Assembly: GCA_031381645.1 (NCBI GenBank)
Contig: JANMYB010000009.1
Span: 1-48,548, forward strand
Reading direction: 5' to 3'
Source of the DNA: Methylotenera_A sp031381645
GTDB lineage: Bacteria; Pseudomonadota; Gammaproteobacteria; Burkholderiales; Methylophilaceae
DNA length: 48,548 bases
Each line of letters begins with the position of its first letter. Position 1 is the stretch's first letter. Positions 41,937-48,548 of the stretch are shown here, one piece after another. The notes under the pieces were generated by a model that had not been told where the DNA came from, did no database searches, and saw only the letters and a program-made list of their open reading frames with translations. Both the position numbers and the translations under genes were made by a program.

Positions 41937-42348
41937 CGTCTTTGCGAGGAGAGTAACGACGAAGCAATCCATAAGCACTCGTACAATCAAACAATCGTTT
42001 CGTACAAATCTAGCCAATCAACGTTATTAGATTCGATTAACAATATCTTTTTCTTGCGCGAACCAGCCTTAATTTGCTTTTCCCGCGCTATCGCACTTAG
42101 CATATCATCACATAGCTCATAATAAACCAGATAATGTACTTGGTATTTTTTAGTAAACCCATCTACTAAGTCTTGCTTATGCTCCCAAACACGCTTGACT
42201 AAATCGGATGTAACACCAGTATAAAGTGTGCAATTTTTGCCACTCGCTAAAATGTAAACTGCGGGCTGCTTCATGGTTCTAGAAATAGATTAACATTTAT
42301 TATATTAACCTAGGTTGTATGGATTGCCGCGCTTCGCTCGCAATGACA
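41937..42348 (-). mobile_element. GIY-YIG gene inside a split GTCATTGCGAG-type palindrome
   Basis: The left half-repeat starts CGTCTTTGCGAGGAGAGTAA (41937) and continues to GCAATCCATA (41964-41973). The right half is TATGGATTGC (42318-42327) followed by CGCGCTTCGCTCGCAATGACA (42328-42348). The inner 10-bp arms GCAATCCATA / TATGGATTGC are a perfect inverted pair. The only gene between them is the GIY-YIG ORF. The halves together equal one full unit like 41858-41930 with the gene at its loop. Confidence 0.65.
41987..42274 (-). CDS. Single-domain GIY-YIG nuclease, copy 1
   Basis: A 95-residue protein of the COG2827/UPF0213 type. Catalytic residues are in place: Tyr7 (VYIL), the second motif LYTG (17-20) with Tyr18, Arg28 (LVKRVWEHK), His32, and Glu65 (AIAREKQIK). 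The end is WLDLYETIV. Single-domain GIY-YIG proteins resemble the nuclease domain of Slx1, which cuts branched DNA. The gene lies in the centre of a split palindrome, and its stop is 16 bp from the left half-repeat. It is about 60% similar by eye to the copy at 44093-44380. Confidence 0.9.
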   Translation of the reverse strand: MKQPAVYILASGKNCTLYTGVTSDLVKRVWEHKQDLVDGFTKKYQVHYLVYYELCDDMLSAIAREKQIKAGSRKKKILLIESNNVDWLDLYETIV

Positions 42349-42350
42349 TA

Positions 42351-42379
42351 AAAAAACGGCAACCGAAGTTGCCGTTTTT
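42351..42379 (-). terminator. Rho-independent terminator of the porin gene
   Basis: On the minus strand: ACGGCAAC-TTCG-GTTGCCGT followed by seven-base T run. The loop with its closing pair is the very stable C(UUCG)G tetraloop. It is 47 bp after the porin stop. Confidence 0.92.
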
Positions 42380-42426
42380 AGTTTTGTCTTTCTTAAACTA
42401 ACACAGGGTAAACCCTGTAGCTAATT

Positions 42427-43689
42427 CTAGAAGAACAAGATTGCGCCTAGAGAAATAGTTTTTGCCTCTGCTTTAGCACTGGCACCAACTTTATTATCAA
42501 CATCGCGCTCTGAATTTGAGTATTCAGCAACCAAGTTCAAGTGTTTTGTGATTGGGTGGTAAGCACCAACTACCCACATTGAATCTTCGATGTCGTTGAA
42601 TCCATCAACAGTGTTACCATCAAGTGTCGATTCACCATAGCTTAGACCCAATTTAGTGCCTGCGCCTGGAATAGTGAATGTACCTTGTACGTACCATTGA
42701 TCTGAATCACGGCTCTTACCTGTTGAGTCAAAACCTTGAAGCAACTGTAATGTTTGACCAATACCATCGCCATCACCGTAGTAGCCTGTTAAGCCAAAAC
42801 CAGCCACGTTAACTGTAGCGCCGATATCCCATGCAGTAGCACGGTCATCAGTACCTGCAACAGCAGCAGTAGCAGGCAGTGTAGTAAATGCAGTACCGGC
42901 ACCGTTCAAACCGAAAGTGATGCCTTTTGCAGCAACTGCGTTTAGGTTTTCAACTTTTTGTGTAATACCAGAAACCCATACTTTACCGCCGAAATCACCA
43001 GCCCACTCGTAGCTTGCTTTACCTTCGAATGCTGGGCTTGAACCGCCACGGTCTGTGCTGTTATCAGAGTTCCATGCTTGTGTTACACCCGCTGTAAAAT
43101 TGAAACCATTCCAGTTTGGTGATGAGTAAGCCACTTGTGCTTTCCAGTCAGCATACATAAAACCAGTACCAATACGACCGATTGTAGTTGTGTTACCAGC
43201 CAATGAACCAGCACCGGCACCAACGCCCAACAATGTCATGTCGTTTAAGATAGCGTCAGAAGCATAAATGCCTAAGTCTTTACCTAATTTGATAGAACCC
43301 CATGATTTGTCGCCGAATGTTAAGAATGCTTGACGATTTTCTTGATGTGAGCCTTGTTTACCAGCTGAAGTTGTTGAAGCACCTGGGTTAATGCTGATGG
43401 TGAAACCAACATCTAAATCGTTTTGGCGAGTTTTACCAGAAACTGATAGATAGTTAGGTAACAAACCTGTAGTGATGTTTGAAGTGCTATCACCATTACC
43501 GTCACCCAAGCCTAATGGCATTGTGCCAGCACCAGTGTCACCACTGAAATTTGTGTGTGTGTAGTAAGCGTTTACGATACCACCGATGTCCAATGTCCAA
43601 TCGCCAGCTGGGATCATGATGCCAGCGTTAGCGCTTGAAGCACCAGCTAATAAAGCTGCTGCAACTGCTAAATTTAATTTCGTTTTCAT
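42427..43689 (-). CDS. Outer-membrane porin (Gram-negative porin family)
   Basis: A 420-residue general porin. The signal peptide (MKTKLNLAVAAALLAGASSANA) has 22 residues. Beta-strand rich sequence with alternating aromatic residues follows (WTLDIGGIVNAYYTHTNFSG; GSIKLGKDLGIYASDAILND; WYVQGTFTIPGAGTKLGLSYG). It ends in the outer-membrane C-terminal phenylalanine signature (TISLGAILFF). The loops are rich in Asn/Asp/Gly/Thr. GGAG before ATG 43689 sets the start. Expression is probably strong: good ribosome site, strong terminator, abundant-codon style. Confidence 0.93.
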   Translation of the reverse strand: MKTKLNLAVAAALLAGASSANAGIMIPAGDWTLDIGGIVNAYYTHTNFSGDTGAGTMPLGLGDGNGDSTSNITTGLLPNYLSVSGKTRQNDLDVGFTISINPGASTTSAGKQGSHQENRQAFLTFGDKSWGSIKLGKDLGIYASDAILNDMTLLGVGAGAGSLAGNTTTIGRIGTGFMYADWKAQVAYSSPNWNGFNFTAGVTQAWNSDNSTDRGGSSPAFEGKASYEWAGDFGGKVWVSGITQKVENLNAVAAKGITFGLNGAGTAFTTLPATAAVAGTDDRATAWDIGATVNVAGFGLTGYYGDGDGIGQTLQLLQGFDSTGKSRDSDQWYVQGTFTIPGAGTKLGLSYGESTLDGNTVDGFNDIEDSMWVVGAYHPITKHLNLVAEYSNSERDVDNKVGASAKAEAKTISLGAILFF

Positions 43690-43989
43690 ATAAATCTCCA
43701 AGTTTTGTTTCTATAAAATTTACAGCTTGTTTTGCTATTTAAAGCATACTACTAAATTACCCTCATTTTTATAATTTAACCACTACTAAAACACTAGTAC
43801 TAGCTAAGCTACAAAAACGAGAAAGTTCGCGAACTCTCCCAATAAAACTATATTACTTTTTTACTAAGAAGGTTTAGCAAGTATGCCAAAAGGTTATGTT
43901 GATGAGCAAGCTTTTTGTGGCTTTATGGCACAGATTTAAGCAAATGTTGTAATGACGCAACATCATTTTTGTTATGCTGAACTTAAGCT
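43690..43989. other. Porin upstream region, non-coding
   Basis: About 300 bp with no convincing gene. It holds a perfect palindrome GTTCGCGAAC (43825-43834) flanked by GAGAAA and TCTC, a possible operator. It also holds an inverted pair ATGTTG (43944-43949) / CAACAT (43958-43963). A/T-rich segments near 43700-43790 could carry the porin promoter, but I cannot pick one. Confidence 0.5.
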
Positions 43990-44057
43990 TGTCACCCTGA
44001 ACTTGATTCAGGGTCTTGTGCATATTCATAAGATTGCGGATCGAGTCCGCAATGACA
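43990..44057 (+). repeat. Cloverleaf-type palindromic repeat, copy C (68 bp)
   Basis: Closing stem TGTCA/TGACA (5 bp). Arm 1: CCCTGAA-CTTGA-TTCAGGG. Arm 2: TCTTGTG-CATATT-CATAAGA, 7 bp with one G·T. Arm 3: TTGCGGA-TCGAG-TCCGCAA. All 68 bases are either in stems or in the three hairpin loops, with none unpaired at the junction. It differs from copy E at four positions. Confidence 0.9.
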
Positions 44058-44066
44058 AAAGAAATC

Positions 44067-44422
44067 TGTCATGCTGAACTTGATTCAGCATCTCAACCAA
44101 CAATTGATTCATACAAATCATCCCAACTAGGATTCATCCGCTCTATTAAATCAATCTTCCACTGTCTATGCCAGTTTTTAAGTTGTTTTTCTCGTGAAAT
44201 TGCACTATTTACATCTTCAGTTTGTTCAAACCATACTAATATTTCAAGGTTGTATTGGTGCGTAAATCCTTTTACGAGATGGTGCTTATGCTCATAGACG
44301 CGACGAATTAAGTCATTGGTTACGCCAATATACAAAACGCCACTGGGTTTGTTGGTCATTATGTAAACGTAGTAACTCATTGATTGAATTTTACTAGATT
44401 GCGGGTTCGGCATGCAATGGTA
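44067..44422 (-). mobile_element. GIY-YIG gene inside a split cloverleaf repeat
   Basis: Left half (44067-44093): TGTCA, TGCTGAA-CTTGA-TTCAGCA, TCT, identical to copies A and B. Right half (44396-44422): AGA, TTGCGGG-TTCGG-CATGCAA, then TGGTA, a diverged version of AGA-TTGCGGG-TCATG-CCCGCAA-TGACA. Between TCT and AGA, where copy A has six bases, lies the GIY-YIG gene. The whole is flanked by full copies C and E in direct orientation, 9 and 6 bp away. Confidence 0.65.
44093..44380 (-). CDS. Single-domain GIY-YIG nuclease, copy 2
   Basis: A 95-residue protein of the same family as 41987-42274. VYIM with Tyr6, LYIG (16-19) with Tyr17, Arg27 (LIRRVYEHK), His31, Glu64 (AISREKQLK), ending WDDLYESIVG. 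The start is ATG 44380 (MSYYVYIMTN). Upstream in-frame codons come from the right half-repeat and are not family sequence. Its stop codon TGA begins at the last base of the left half-repeat (44093), so the gene and repeat boundary coincide exactly. Confidence 0.9.
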   Translation of the reverse strand: MSYYVYIMTNKPSGVLYIGVTNDLIRRVYEHKHHLVKGFTHQYNLEILVWFEQTEDVNSAISREKQLKNWHRQWKIDLIERMNPSWDDLYESIVG

Positions 44423-44428
44423 CATGAC

Positions 44429-44496
44429 TGTCGTCCTGAACTTGATTCAGGGTCTTGTGCATATTCATAAGATTGCGGATCAAGCCCGCAATGACA
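44429..44496 (+). repeat. Cloverleaf-type palindromic repeat, copy E (68 bp)
   Basis: Same architecture and length as copy C: TGTCG/TGACA; TCCTGAA-CTTGA-TTCAGGG; TCTTGTG-CATATT-CATAAGA; TTGCGGA-TCAAG-CCCGCAA. Two of the changes from copy C turn Watson-Crick pairs into G·T pairs and one makes an A/C mismatch. It is just upstream of the TPR-sulfotransferase gene. Confidence 0.88.
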
Positions 44497-44532
44497 GAGA
44501 AACCCGCAATGGCAGGGAGACCCGCAATGACA
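44485..44532 (+). repeat. 18-bp tandem repeat at the edge of copy E
   Basis: CCCGCAATGACAGAGAAA (44485), CCCGCAATGGCAGGGAGA (44503) and CCCGCAATGACA (44521, partial). The unit contains the right end of the cloverleaf repeat, so the tandem arose from it. It is in frame with the downstream gene and would add KPAM-type residues if translated. Confidence 0.75.
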
Positions 44533-44580
44533 AGTTTTAAGGTAAACTTTGGCTTTAATTGCGATCTATCATTTTTTTAC

Positions 44581-46578
44581 ATGAAACAACTCTCTCAACA
44601 GCAACAAAAAAATATCTCCGAAAGCTTTCAGCAAGGGCAACGTGCTATACAGCTTGGTGCGTTTGACCAAGCAGAAAAATACTTTTTAGATGTTTTAAAA
44701 ATCAACCCCAGCATTATTGAAGCGCAAGCCTCGCTGGCCTTTGTATACGCTGCTAGCAAGCAACATGCAAAGGCCACAGCACAACTCAAAGTGTTGTTAA
44801 AAGCCAAGCCAAACCATGCACAAACACACCTCAACTTAGCGAATAGTCTCTACGAACAAAAACTTTACGATGAGGCCATTAAACATTATGAGGCTGCACT
44901 TAAAATTGACCCGAATTTGATAGAGGCGCACATACATTGCGGCATTGCCCACCGCATGACTAAAAACTACGATGCGGCGATTGTTTGCTTACAGCGCGCA
45001 CTGAATTTAGATAAAACGAATGCTAGGGCTTTTCATATATTAGGTATGGTTTACGTGGATATTGAAGATATTAATCGCGCTTTGCATTGTCTAGAATGCG
45101 CTACTGGCTTAGCTCCTGAGCATGCGGAGTTTAGGGTAAGTTTTGCAAGCGTTTTAGAAAAAGCTGGTTTAGACTTTGAAGCTGGGCTTGAATATCACCG
45201 AGCCTGTGAAATAGACCCTAATTATTTAGACGGCTTTACATTATATGGTGCATATTTACTAAAACATCACCGCTATGATGAAGCGCTAGAGTGTTTTACT
45301 TGGGCTAGCCAATTGGAACCACAAAATCTTGATGTGCTAGACCAGCTTGGGCAAACTTACTTAGGAATGAACGATACTGATGCTGCATTAGACAAATTTA
45401 ATCGCTCGCTACAAAAAGAACCAAAACGCTTAACTTCTTTACAAGGTAAAGGTCAGGTATTTCTAGAACTCGGTAATGCCGCTCAGGGAATTAGGGTATG
45501 CGATGAAATTATTGCTAATGATAATGAGATCCCTAATGGTTACCTACTAAAAGCAAGAATGAAAAAATCTAAACCCGATGATGGGTTAGTAATAGAGTTA
45601 CTTAGACTAGTCTCAAAAAATGATTTAGATGACGAAACTAAACAAATTACCCATTTCGCGCTAGGCAAAATATTTGATGACCAAAATAATTATGCAGAGG
45701 CTTTTCAACATTACACACTTGGGAATAAACTTAAAAATAAACATTTAAATTACAACAGAGAGACTGATGAACTCGGATTTTCTAGCCTAATCGAAGTATT
45801 CCATACTGATTTATTTAACAAGTATCAACATATAGGCACTGAAAGCAAATTGCCTGTCATTATTGTTGGTATGCCTCGCTCTGGCACCACACTAACCGAG
45901 CAAATTATTTCTAGCCATCCCAGCGTTATTGGTGCTGGGGAGGTGAGTTTTTGGGGCAGAACGCCTACTGCAATGCCGCTACGATTAAATACTGGAACAC
46001 CATATCCCGACTGCGTTAAGGAAATAAACACTGAGCAAGCAAGAGACATCGCTAATATGTATGAAGCTACTTTGCGCAAAATAGCTGGTACAAAAACTAA
46101 ACCCACGCACATTACCGACAAAATGCCACATAACTTTTTATATGTTGGTTTAATTGCCTTGCTATTTCCCAATGTAAGAATTATTCACACTAAGCGCGAC
46201 CCCATCGACACCTGTTTATCAATTTATTTTCAAAATTTTAATAAATCCCATATGTATGCTTCTGACTTAAGTAATTTGGGCTTTCATTACAAGCAATACG
46301 AACGCATCATGCGGCATTGGCACAAGCTGCTACCTGGGCGAATTATGGATATTCATTATGAAGATACCATTGCTGACCCTGAATTTTGGTCGCGCAAATT
46401 GATTGACCACATTGGCTTAGAGTGGGACGATGCCTGCCTAGCGCCACACAAATTAGAACGTACCGTGAAAACTGCTTCGCATTGGCAAGTAAGGCAGCCA
46501 ATTTATAAAACTTCTGTGCAACGCTGGAAAAATTACGAGCAGTTTTTGGAGCCATTAATCGAAGTACTGAAAGATTAA
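44581..46578 (+). CDS. TPR-repeat sulfotransferase
   Basis: A 665-residue protein. The N-terminal two-thirds are tetratricopeptide repeats (about 10-400: AYKQAEKYFLDVL-type units such as FDQAEKYFLDVLKINPSIIE, YDEAIKHYEAALKIDPNLIE, YDAAIVCLQRALNLDKTNAR). The C-terminal part is a PAPS-dependent sulfotransferase domain with the 5'-phosphosulfate loop VIIVGMPRSGTTLTEQIISSHP near residue 422 and FPNVRIIHTKRDPIDTCLSIYFQNF, the 3'-phosphate-binding segment. The acceptor is unknown. ATG 44581 is chosen because codons upstream to a GTG at 44455 are the translated repeat. No clear ribosome site is seen. The gene converges on dgt with a 1-bp gap. Confidence 0.88.
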   Translation: MKQLSQQQQKNISESFQQGQRAIQLGAFDQAEKYFLDVLKINPSIIEAQASLAFVYAASKQHAKATAQLKVLLKAKPNHAQTHLNLANSLYEQKLYDEAIKHYEAALKIDPNLIEAHIHCGIAHRMTKNYDAAIVCLQRALNLDKTNARAFHILGMVYVDIEDINRALHCLECATGLAPEHAEFRVSFASVLEKAGLDFEAGLEYHRACEIDPNYLDGFTLYGAYLLKHHRYDEALECFTWASQLEPQNLDVLDQLGQTYLGMNDTDAALDKFNRSLQKEPKRLTSLQGKGQVFLELGNAAQGIRVCDEIIANDNEIPNGYLLKARMKKSKPDDGLVIELLRLVSKNDLDDETKQITHFALGKIFDDQNNYAEAFQHYTLGNKLKNKHLNYNRETDELGFSSLIEVFHTDLFNKYQHIGTESKLPVIIVGMPRSGTTLTEQIISSHPSVIGAGEVSFWGRTPTAMPLRLNTGTPYPDCVKEINTEQARDIANMYEATLRKIAGTKTKPTHITDKMPHNFLYVGLIALLFPNVRIIHTKRDPIDTCLSIYFQNFNKSHMYASDLSNLGFHYKQYERIMRHWHKLLPGRIMDIHYEDTIADPEFWSRKLIDHIGLEWDDACLAPHKLERTVKTASHWQVRQPIYKTSVQRWKNYEQFLEPLIEVLKD

Positions 46579-46579
46579 C

Positions 46580-47698
46580 TTACAAATAGTCTTCTACCGC
46601 AAATAGTCGGCGATGCTCACGTATGGCAAATCTATCAGTCATGCCAGCGATATAATCGGCCACTGCGCGGGCTTTGTCATTTTTGGCATATTGTTGAAAC
46701 TCATGCGGCATCAGACCTATATCCGCCAAAAATACGGTAAATAGTTCGCGAATAATGCGCTCTGCCTTTGCACTCATGCGGTTGACTTTGTAATGCTGAT
46801 ATAAATTTTTACGCAAAAACTGTTTTAGCGCTAAATTTTTAGTCGCCATTTCCTCACTGAAACTCACTAAATAAGACGCTTGCCGAATATCTTGTATGCT
46901 TTGCGGATTAAGCTTAGTAATGTTTTGTGCACTTTGTGTGCATAAATCCGCCACCAACACATTAATCATACGGCGTATGGTTTCGTGAATCAGTCGTTTT
47001 TGTTCAAGTTTTGGATATTTATTTTTGACAATATCGAGTTGCGAGGCAAACAATTCAACGTTTTGCAGCTGCTCGATAGTAATTAAGCCAGAGCGCAAAC
47101 CGTCATCCACATCGTGATTATTATAGGCAATTTCATCTGCAAAGTTGGTCACCTGCGCTTCTAAACTTGGCTTAGTTTTATTAATAAAGCGCAAACCTAC
47201 ATTGCCGAGCTGCTTGGCATTTTTTACTGAGCAATGCTTTAAGATGCCTTCACGTAGCTCGAAAGTTAAATTCAAACCATCAAATTCGGCATATCTTTGT
47301 TCAAGCTTATCCACCACTCGCAACGACTGCAAATTATGTTCGAAACCGCCAAAGTCTTTCATACAATCATTTAGCGCATCTTGCCCAGCGTGGCCAAACG
47401 GCGTGTGGCCAAGATCGTGTGCCAGCGCAATCGCCTCAGTCAAATCCTCATGCAAATTCAGTGTACGCGCTATGCCGCGCGCCAACTGCGCAACTTCTAA
47501 GCTATGCGTTAAACGCGTGCGAAATAAATCGCCTTCGTGATTCACAAACACTTGCGTTTTATATTCTAAGCGGCGAAACGCAGTGGAATGGATGATGCGG
47601 TCGCGGTCGCGCTGAAAAGCGTTGCGGAATGGCGATTCTGCCTCTGCATTATGGCGGCCGAGCGAGGCTTCAGGATTGGCTGCGTAAGTTGCCAACAT
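46580..47698 (-). CDS. dgt: dGTPase-like deoxynucleoside triphosphate triphosphohydrolase
   Basis: An HD-domain hydrolase of 372 residues that removes triphosphate from dNTPs. The metal-binding HD motif is complete: RLTHSLEVAQLARGIA (His), AIALAHDLGHTPFGHAGQDAL (His-Asp), and a later Asp in NFADEIAYNNHDVDDGL. The opening RHNAEAESPFRNAFQRDRDR is typical of the dgt-like group found beside aroB in betaproteobacteria. aroB is 3 bp upstream in the same direction. Confidence 0.95.
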   Translation of the reverse strand: MLATYAANPEASLGRHNAEAESPFRNAFQRDRDRIIHSTAFRRLEYKTQVFVNHEGDLFRTRLTHSLEVAQLARGIARTLNLHEDLTEAIALAHDLGHTPFGHAGQDALNDCMKDFGGFEHNLQSLRVVDKLEQRYAEFDGLNLTFELREGILKHCSVKNAKQLGNVGLRFINKTKPSLEAQVTNFADEIAYNNHDVDDGLRSGLITIEQLQNVELFASQLDIVKNKYPKLEQKRLIHETIRRMINVLVADLCTQSAQNITKLNPQSIQDIRQASYLVSFSEEMATKNLALKQFLRKNLYQHYKVNRMSAKAERIIRELFTVFLADIGLMPHEFQQYAKNDKARAVADYIAGMTDRFAIREHRRLFAVEDYL

Positions 47699-47701
47699 GC
47701 T

Positions 47702-48548
47702 TTATTGTATGGCCTCTAGCGTTTGTTTGAGTTTTTCAGCATCATAATCGCTGGTAATCACCGCTTTGCCGATACCCTGCTGTAGCACCAATCTAATCTT
47801 TCCATCAGACACTTTTTTATCAGATTGCATTAAATCAATGTACTTTTCAAAACCTAAATTAGGCGCGCTGAGAGGCAAGCTGGATGCGGTTAGCAGGGCA
47901 TGCATTCTTTTTAATTCAATATCGTTTAACCAACCCATGCGTTGCGATAAATCTGCTGCCAGCATTGTGCCTGCAGCCACCGCTTCGCCATGTAACCACA
48001 CGCCATAACCCATGGCATTTTCTATCGCATGACCAAAAGTGTGTCCCAAATTAAGCAGGGCGCGCTCGCCCGCCTCGTGCTCATCAGCAGCTACAACTTC
48101 AGCTTTATTTTTGCACGAGCGGTAAATGGCGTACATGGTAACGGCCTCGTCTAGCGCCATTAGCTTGCCGATGTTGGTTTCTAACCAATCAAAAAAATCC
48201 GCATCGCGAATTAGGCCATATTTAATCACTTCCGCCACGCCTGCGGAAAGCTCGCGTTTTGGCAACGTTTGCAGGGTGTCGATATCTGCCAGCACCACTT
48301 TTGGTTGATAAAACGCGCCTATCATGTTTTTGCCAAGCGGATGGTTAATACCAGTTTTGCCGCCCACGCTGGAATCGACTTGCGATAACAAAGTTGTCGG
48401 GATTTGTATAAATGGCACACCGCGCAAATATGTAGCCGCCGCGTAGCCCGTTAAATCGCCTATGACGCCACCACCAAGTGCAATTATTGTCGTGCTACGC
48501 TCACAACGGTTTTTAAGTAATGCATCGTATATCAGATTTAAAGTTTCG
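47702..48548 (-). CDS. aroB: 3-dehydroquinate synthase (5' end beyond window)
   Basis: AroB makes 3-dehydroquinate from DAHP, the second step of the shikimate pathway. The visible 281 codons are in frame to the edge of the window; internal starts such as 48427 are not real. NAD-binding and catalytic marks: ALGGGVIGDLTGYAAATYLRG, PTTLLSQVDSSVGGKTGINHP, KYGLIRDADFFDWLE, and metal ligands in LNLGHTFGHAIE and WLHGEAVAAG. The N-terminal 80 or so residues are outside the window. aroE, another gene of this pathway, is at 34084-34938. Confidence 0.97.
   Translation of the reverse strand, partial: ETLNLIYDALLKNRCERSTTIIALGGGVIGDLTGYAAATYLRGVPFIQIPTTLLSQVDSSVGGKTGINHPLGKNMIGAFYQPKVVLADIDTLQTLPKRELSAGVAEVIKYGLIRDADFFDWLETNIGKLMALDEAVTMYAIYRSCKNKAEVVAADEHEAGERALLNLGHTFGHAIENAMGYGVWLHGEAVAAGTMLAADLSQRMGWLNDIELKRMHALLTASSLPLSAPNLGFEKYIDLMQSDKKVSDGKIRLVLQQGIGKAVITSDYDAEKLKQTLEAIQ

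Noticed and set aside
43990..44057. Cloverleaf repeat as a tRNA or tRNA-like gene
   Set aside because: The shape is cloverleaf-like, but there is no T-loop sequence, no anticodon-arm layout, no unpaired junction bases and no CCA-type end; arm lengths are uniform at 7 bp.
44016..44297. Rightward open frame of 93 codons opposite the second GIY-YIG gene
   Set aside because: Its N-terminus (with CHAELDSASQ) is translated palindromic repeat and the remainder is antisense to the GIY-YIG gene.
41858..44532. CRISPR array
   Set aside because: Repeats differ in family and spacing, are palindromic units with genes between them, and no cas gene is present.
48427..48548. Internal start of aroB at 48427
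   Set aside because: Conserved aroB sequence (ALGGGVIGDLTGYAAATYLRG) lies upstream in the same frame to the window edge, so the true start is outside.

Overview
The window is a chromosome segment from a Gram-negative betaproteobacterium with moderately low GC. The Methylophilaceae (a Methylotenera- or Methylophilus-like methylotroph) are the best guess. That guess rests on an inference: the SoxYZ-like carrier at 18968-19762 belongs to a family linked to quinoprotein dehydrogenases, and the gene orders (rpsP-rimM, tol-pal-queEC, yebC-ruvCA-ruvB, fmdB-DUF502-aspS) fit betaproteobacteria. No rRNA, tRNA, CRISPR array or prophage was seen. Almost all genes are housekeeping, and about 50 protein genes fill the window.

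Layout. 1-945: rpsP and the 5' part of rimM behind a strong sigma70 promoter. 1027-7749: one long leftward cluster, ybgC-tolQ-tolR-tolA-tolB-pal-cpoB (outer-membrane constriction and integrity) followed by queE-queC (7-deazaguanine synthesis). 7874-16917: yebC-ruvC-ruvA and ruvB (branch migration and resolution), separated by a four-gene insert: a DUF4349 lipoprotein, a TonB-dependent receptor, a periplasmic ABC-type binding protein and a membrane GGDEF/EAL protein. The last three look like an outer-membrane-to-c-di-GMP sensing module. 16965-22687: a DMT exporter, a CBS protein, YjbQ, the SoxYZ-like carrier behind a perfect CRP-type palindrome, a VOC protein, and the threonine degradation pair tdh-kbl. 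22708-26328: fmdB-DUF502-aspS-mrr, where aspS carries an in-frame stop codon. 26466-33282: a FecR-domain protein, ssb, a YajR-type MFS exporter, uvrA, DUF2798 and a frameshifted DUF456 gene.

33365-40444 holds mtgA, aroE, a rhodanese protein and the nitrogen-control block glnA / DUF4124 / ntrB / ntrC. glnA has a textbook sigma54 promoter with two upstream NtrC sites, so the products of ntrB and ntrC very probably control glnA from a few kb away. 40537-46578 is accessory in character: cysC with a DUF6445 oxygenase-like gene, a porin, and a TPR-sulfotransferase that would use the PAPS made through CysC. The window closes with dgt and partial aroB.

The most unusual structure is at 38.9-44.5 kb. 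Two families of palindromic repeats occur there. One folds on paper into a four-way junction: a 5-bp closing stem and three 7-bp hairpins with no unpaired junction bases. In each family one unit is split at its centre by a small single-domain GIY-YIG nuclease gene (41987-42274 and 44093-44380). This suggests that the free-standing repeats are non-autonomous relatives of GIY-YIG-encoding elements. A second, unrelated dispersed repeat family (core ATGGATATT) occupies five gene ends between 2.4 and 33.4 kb.
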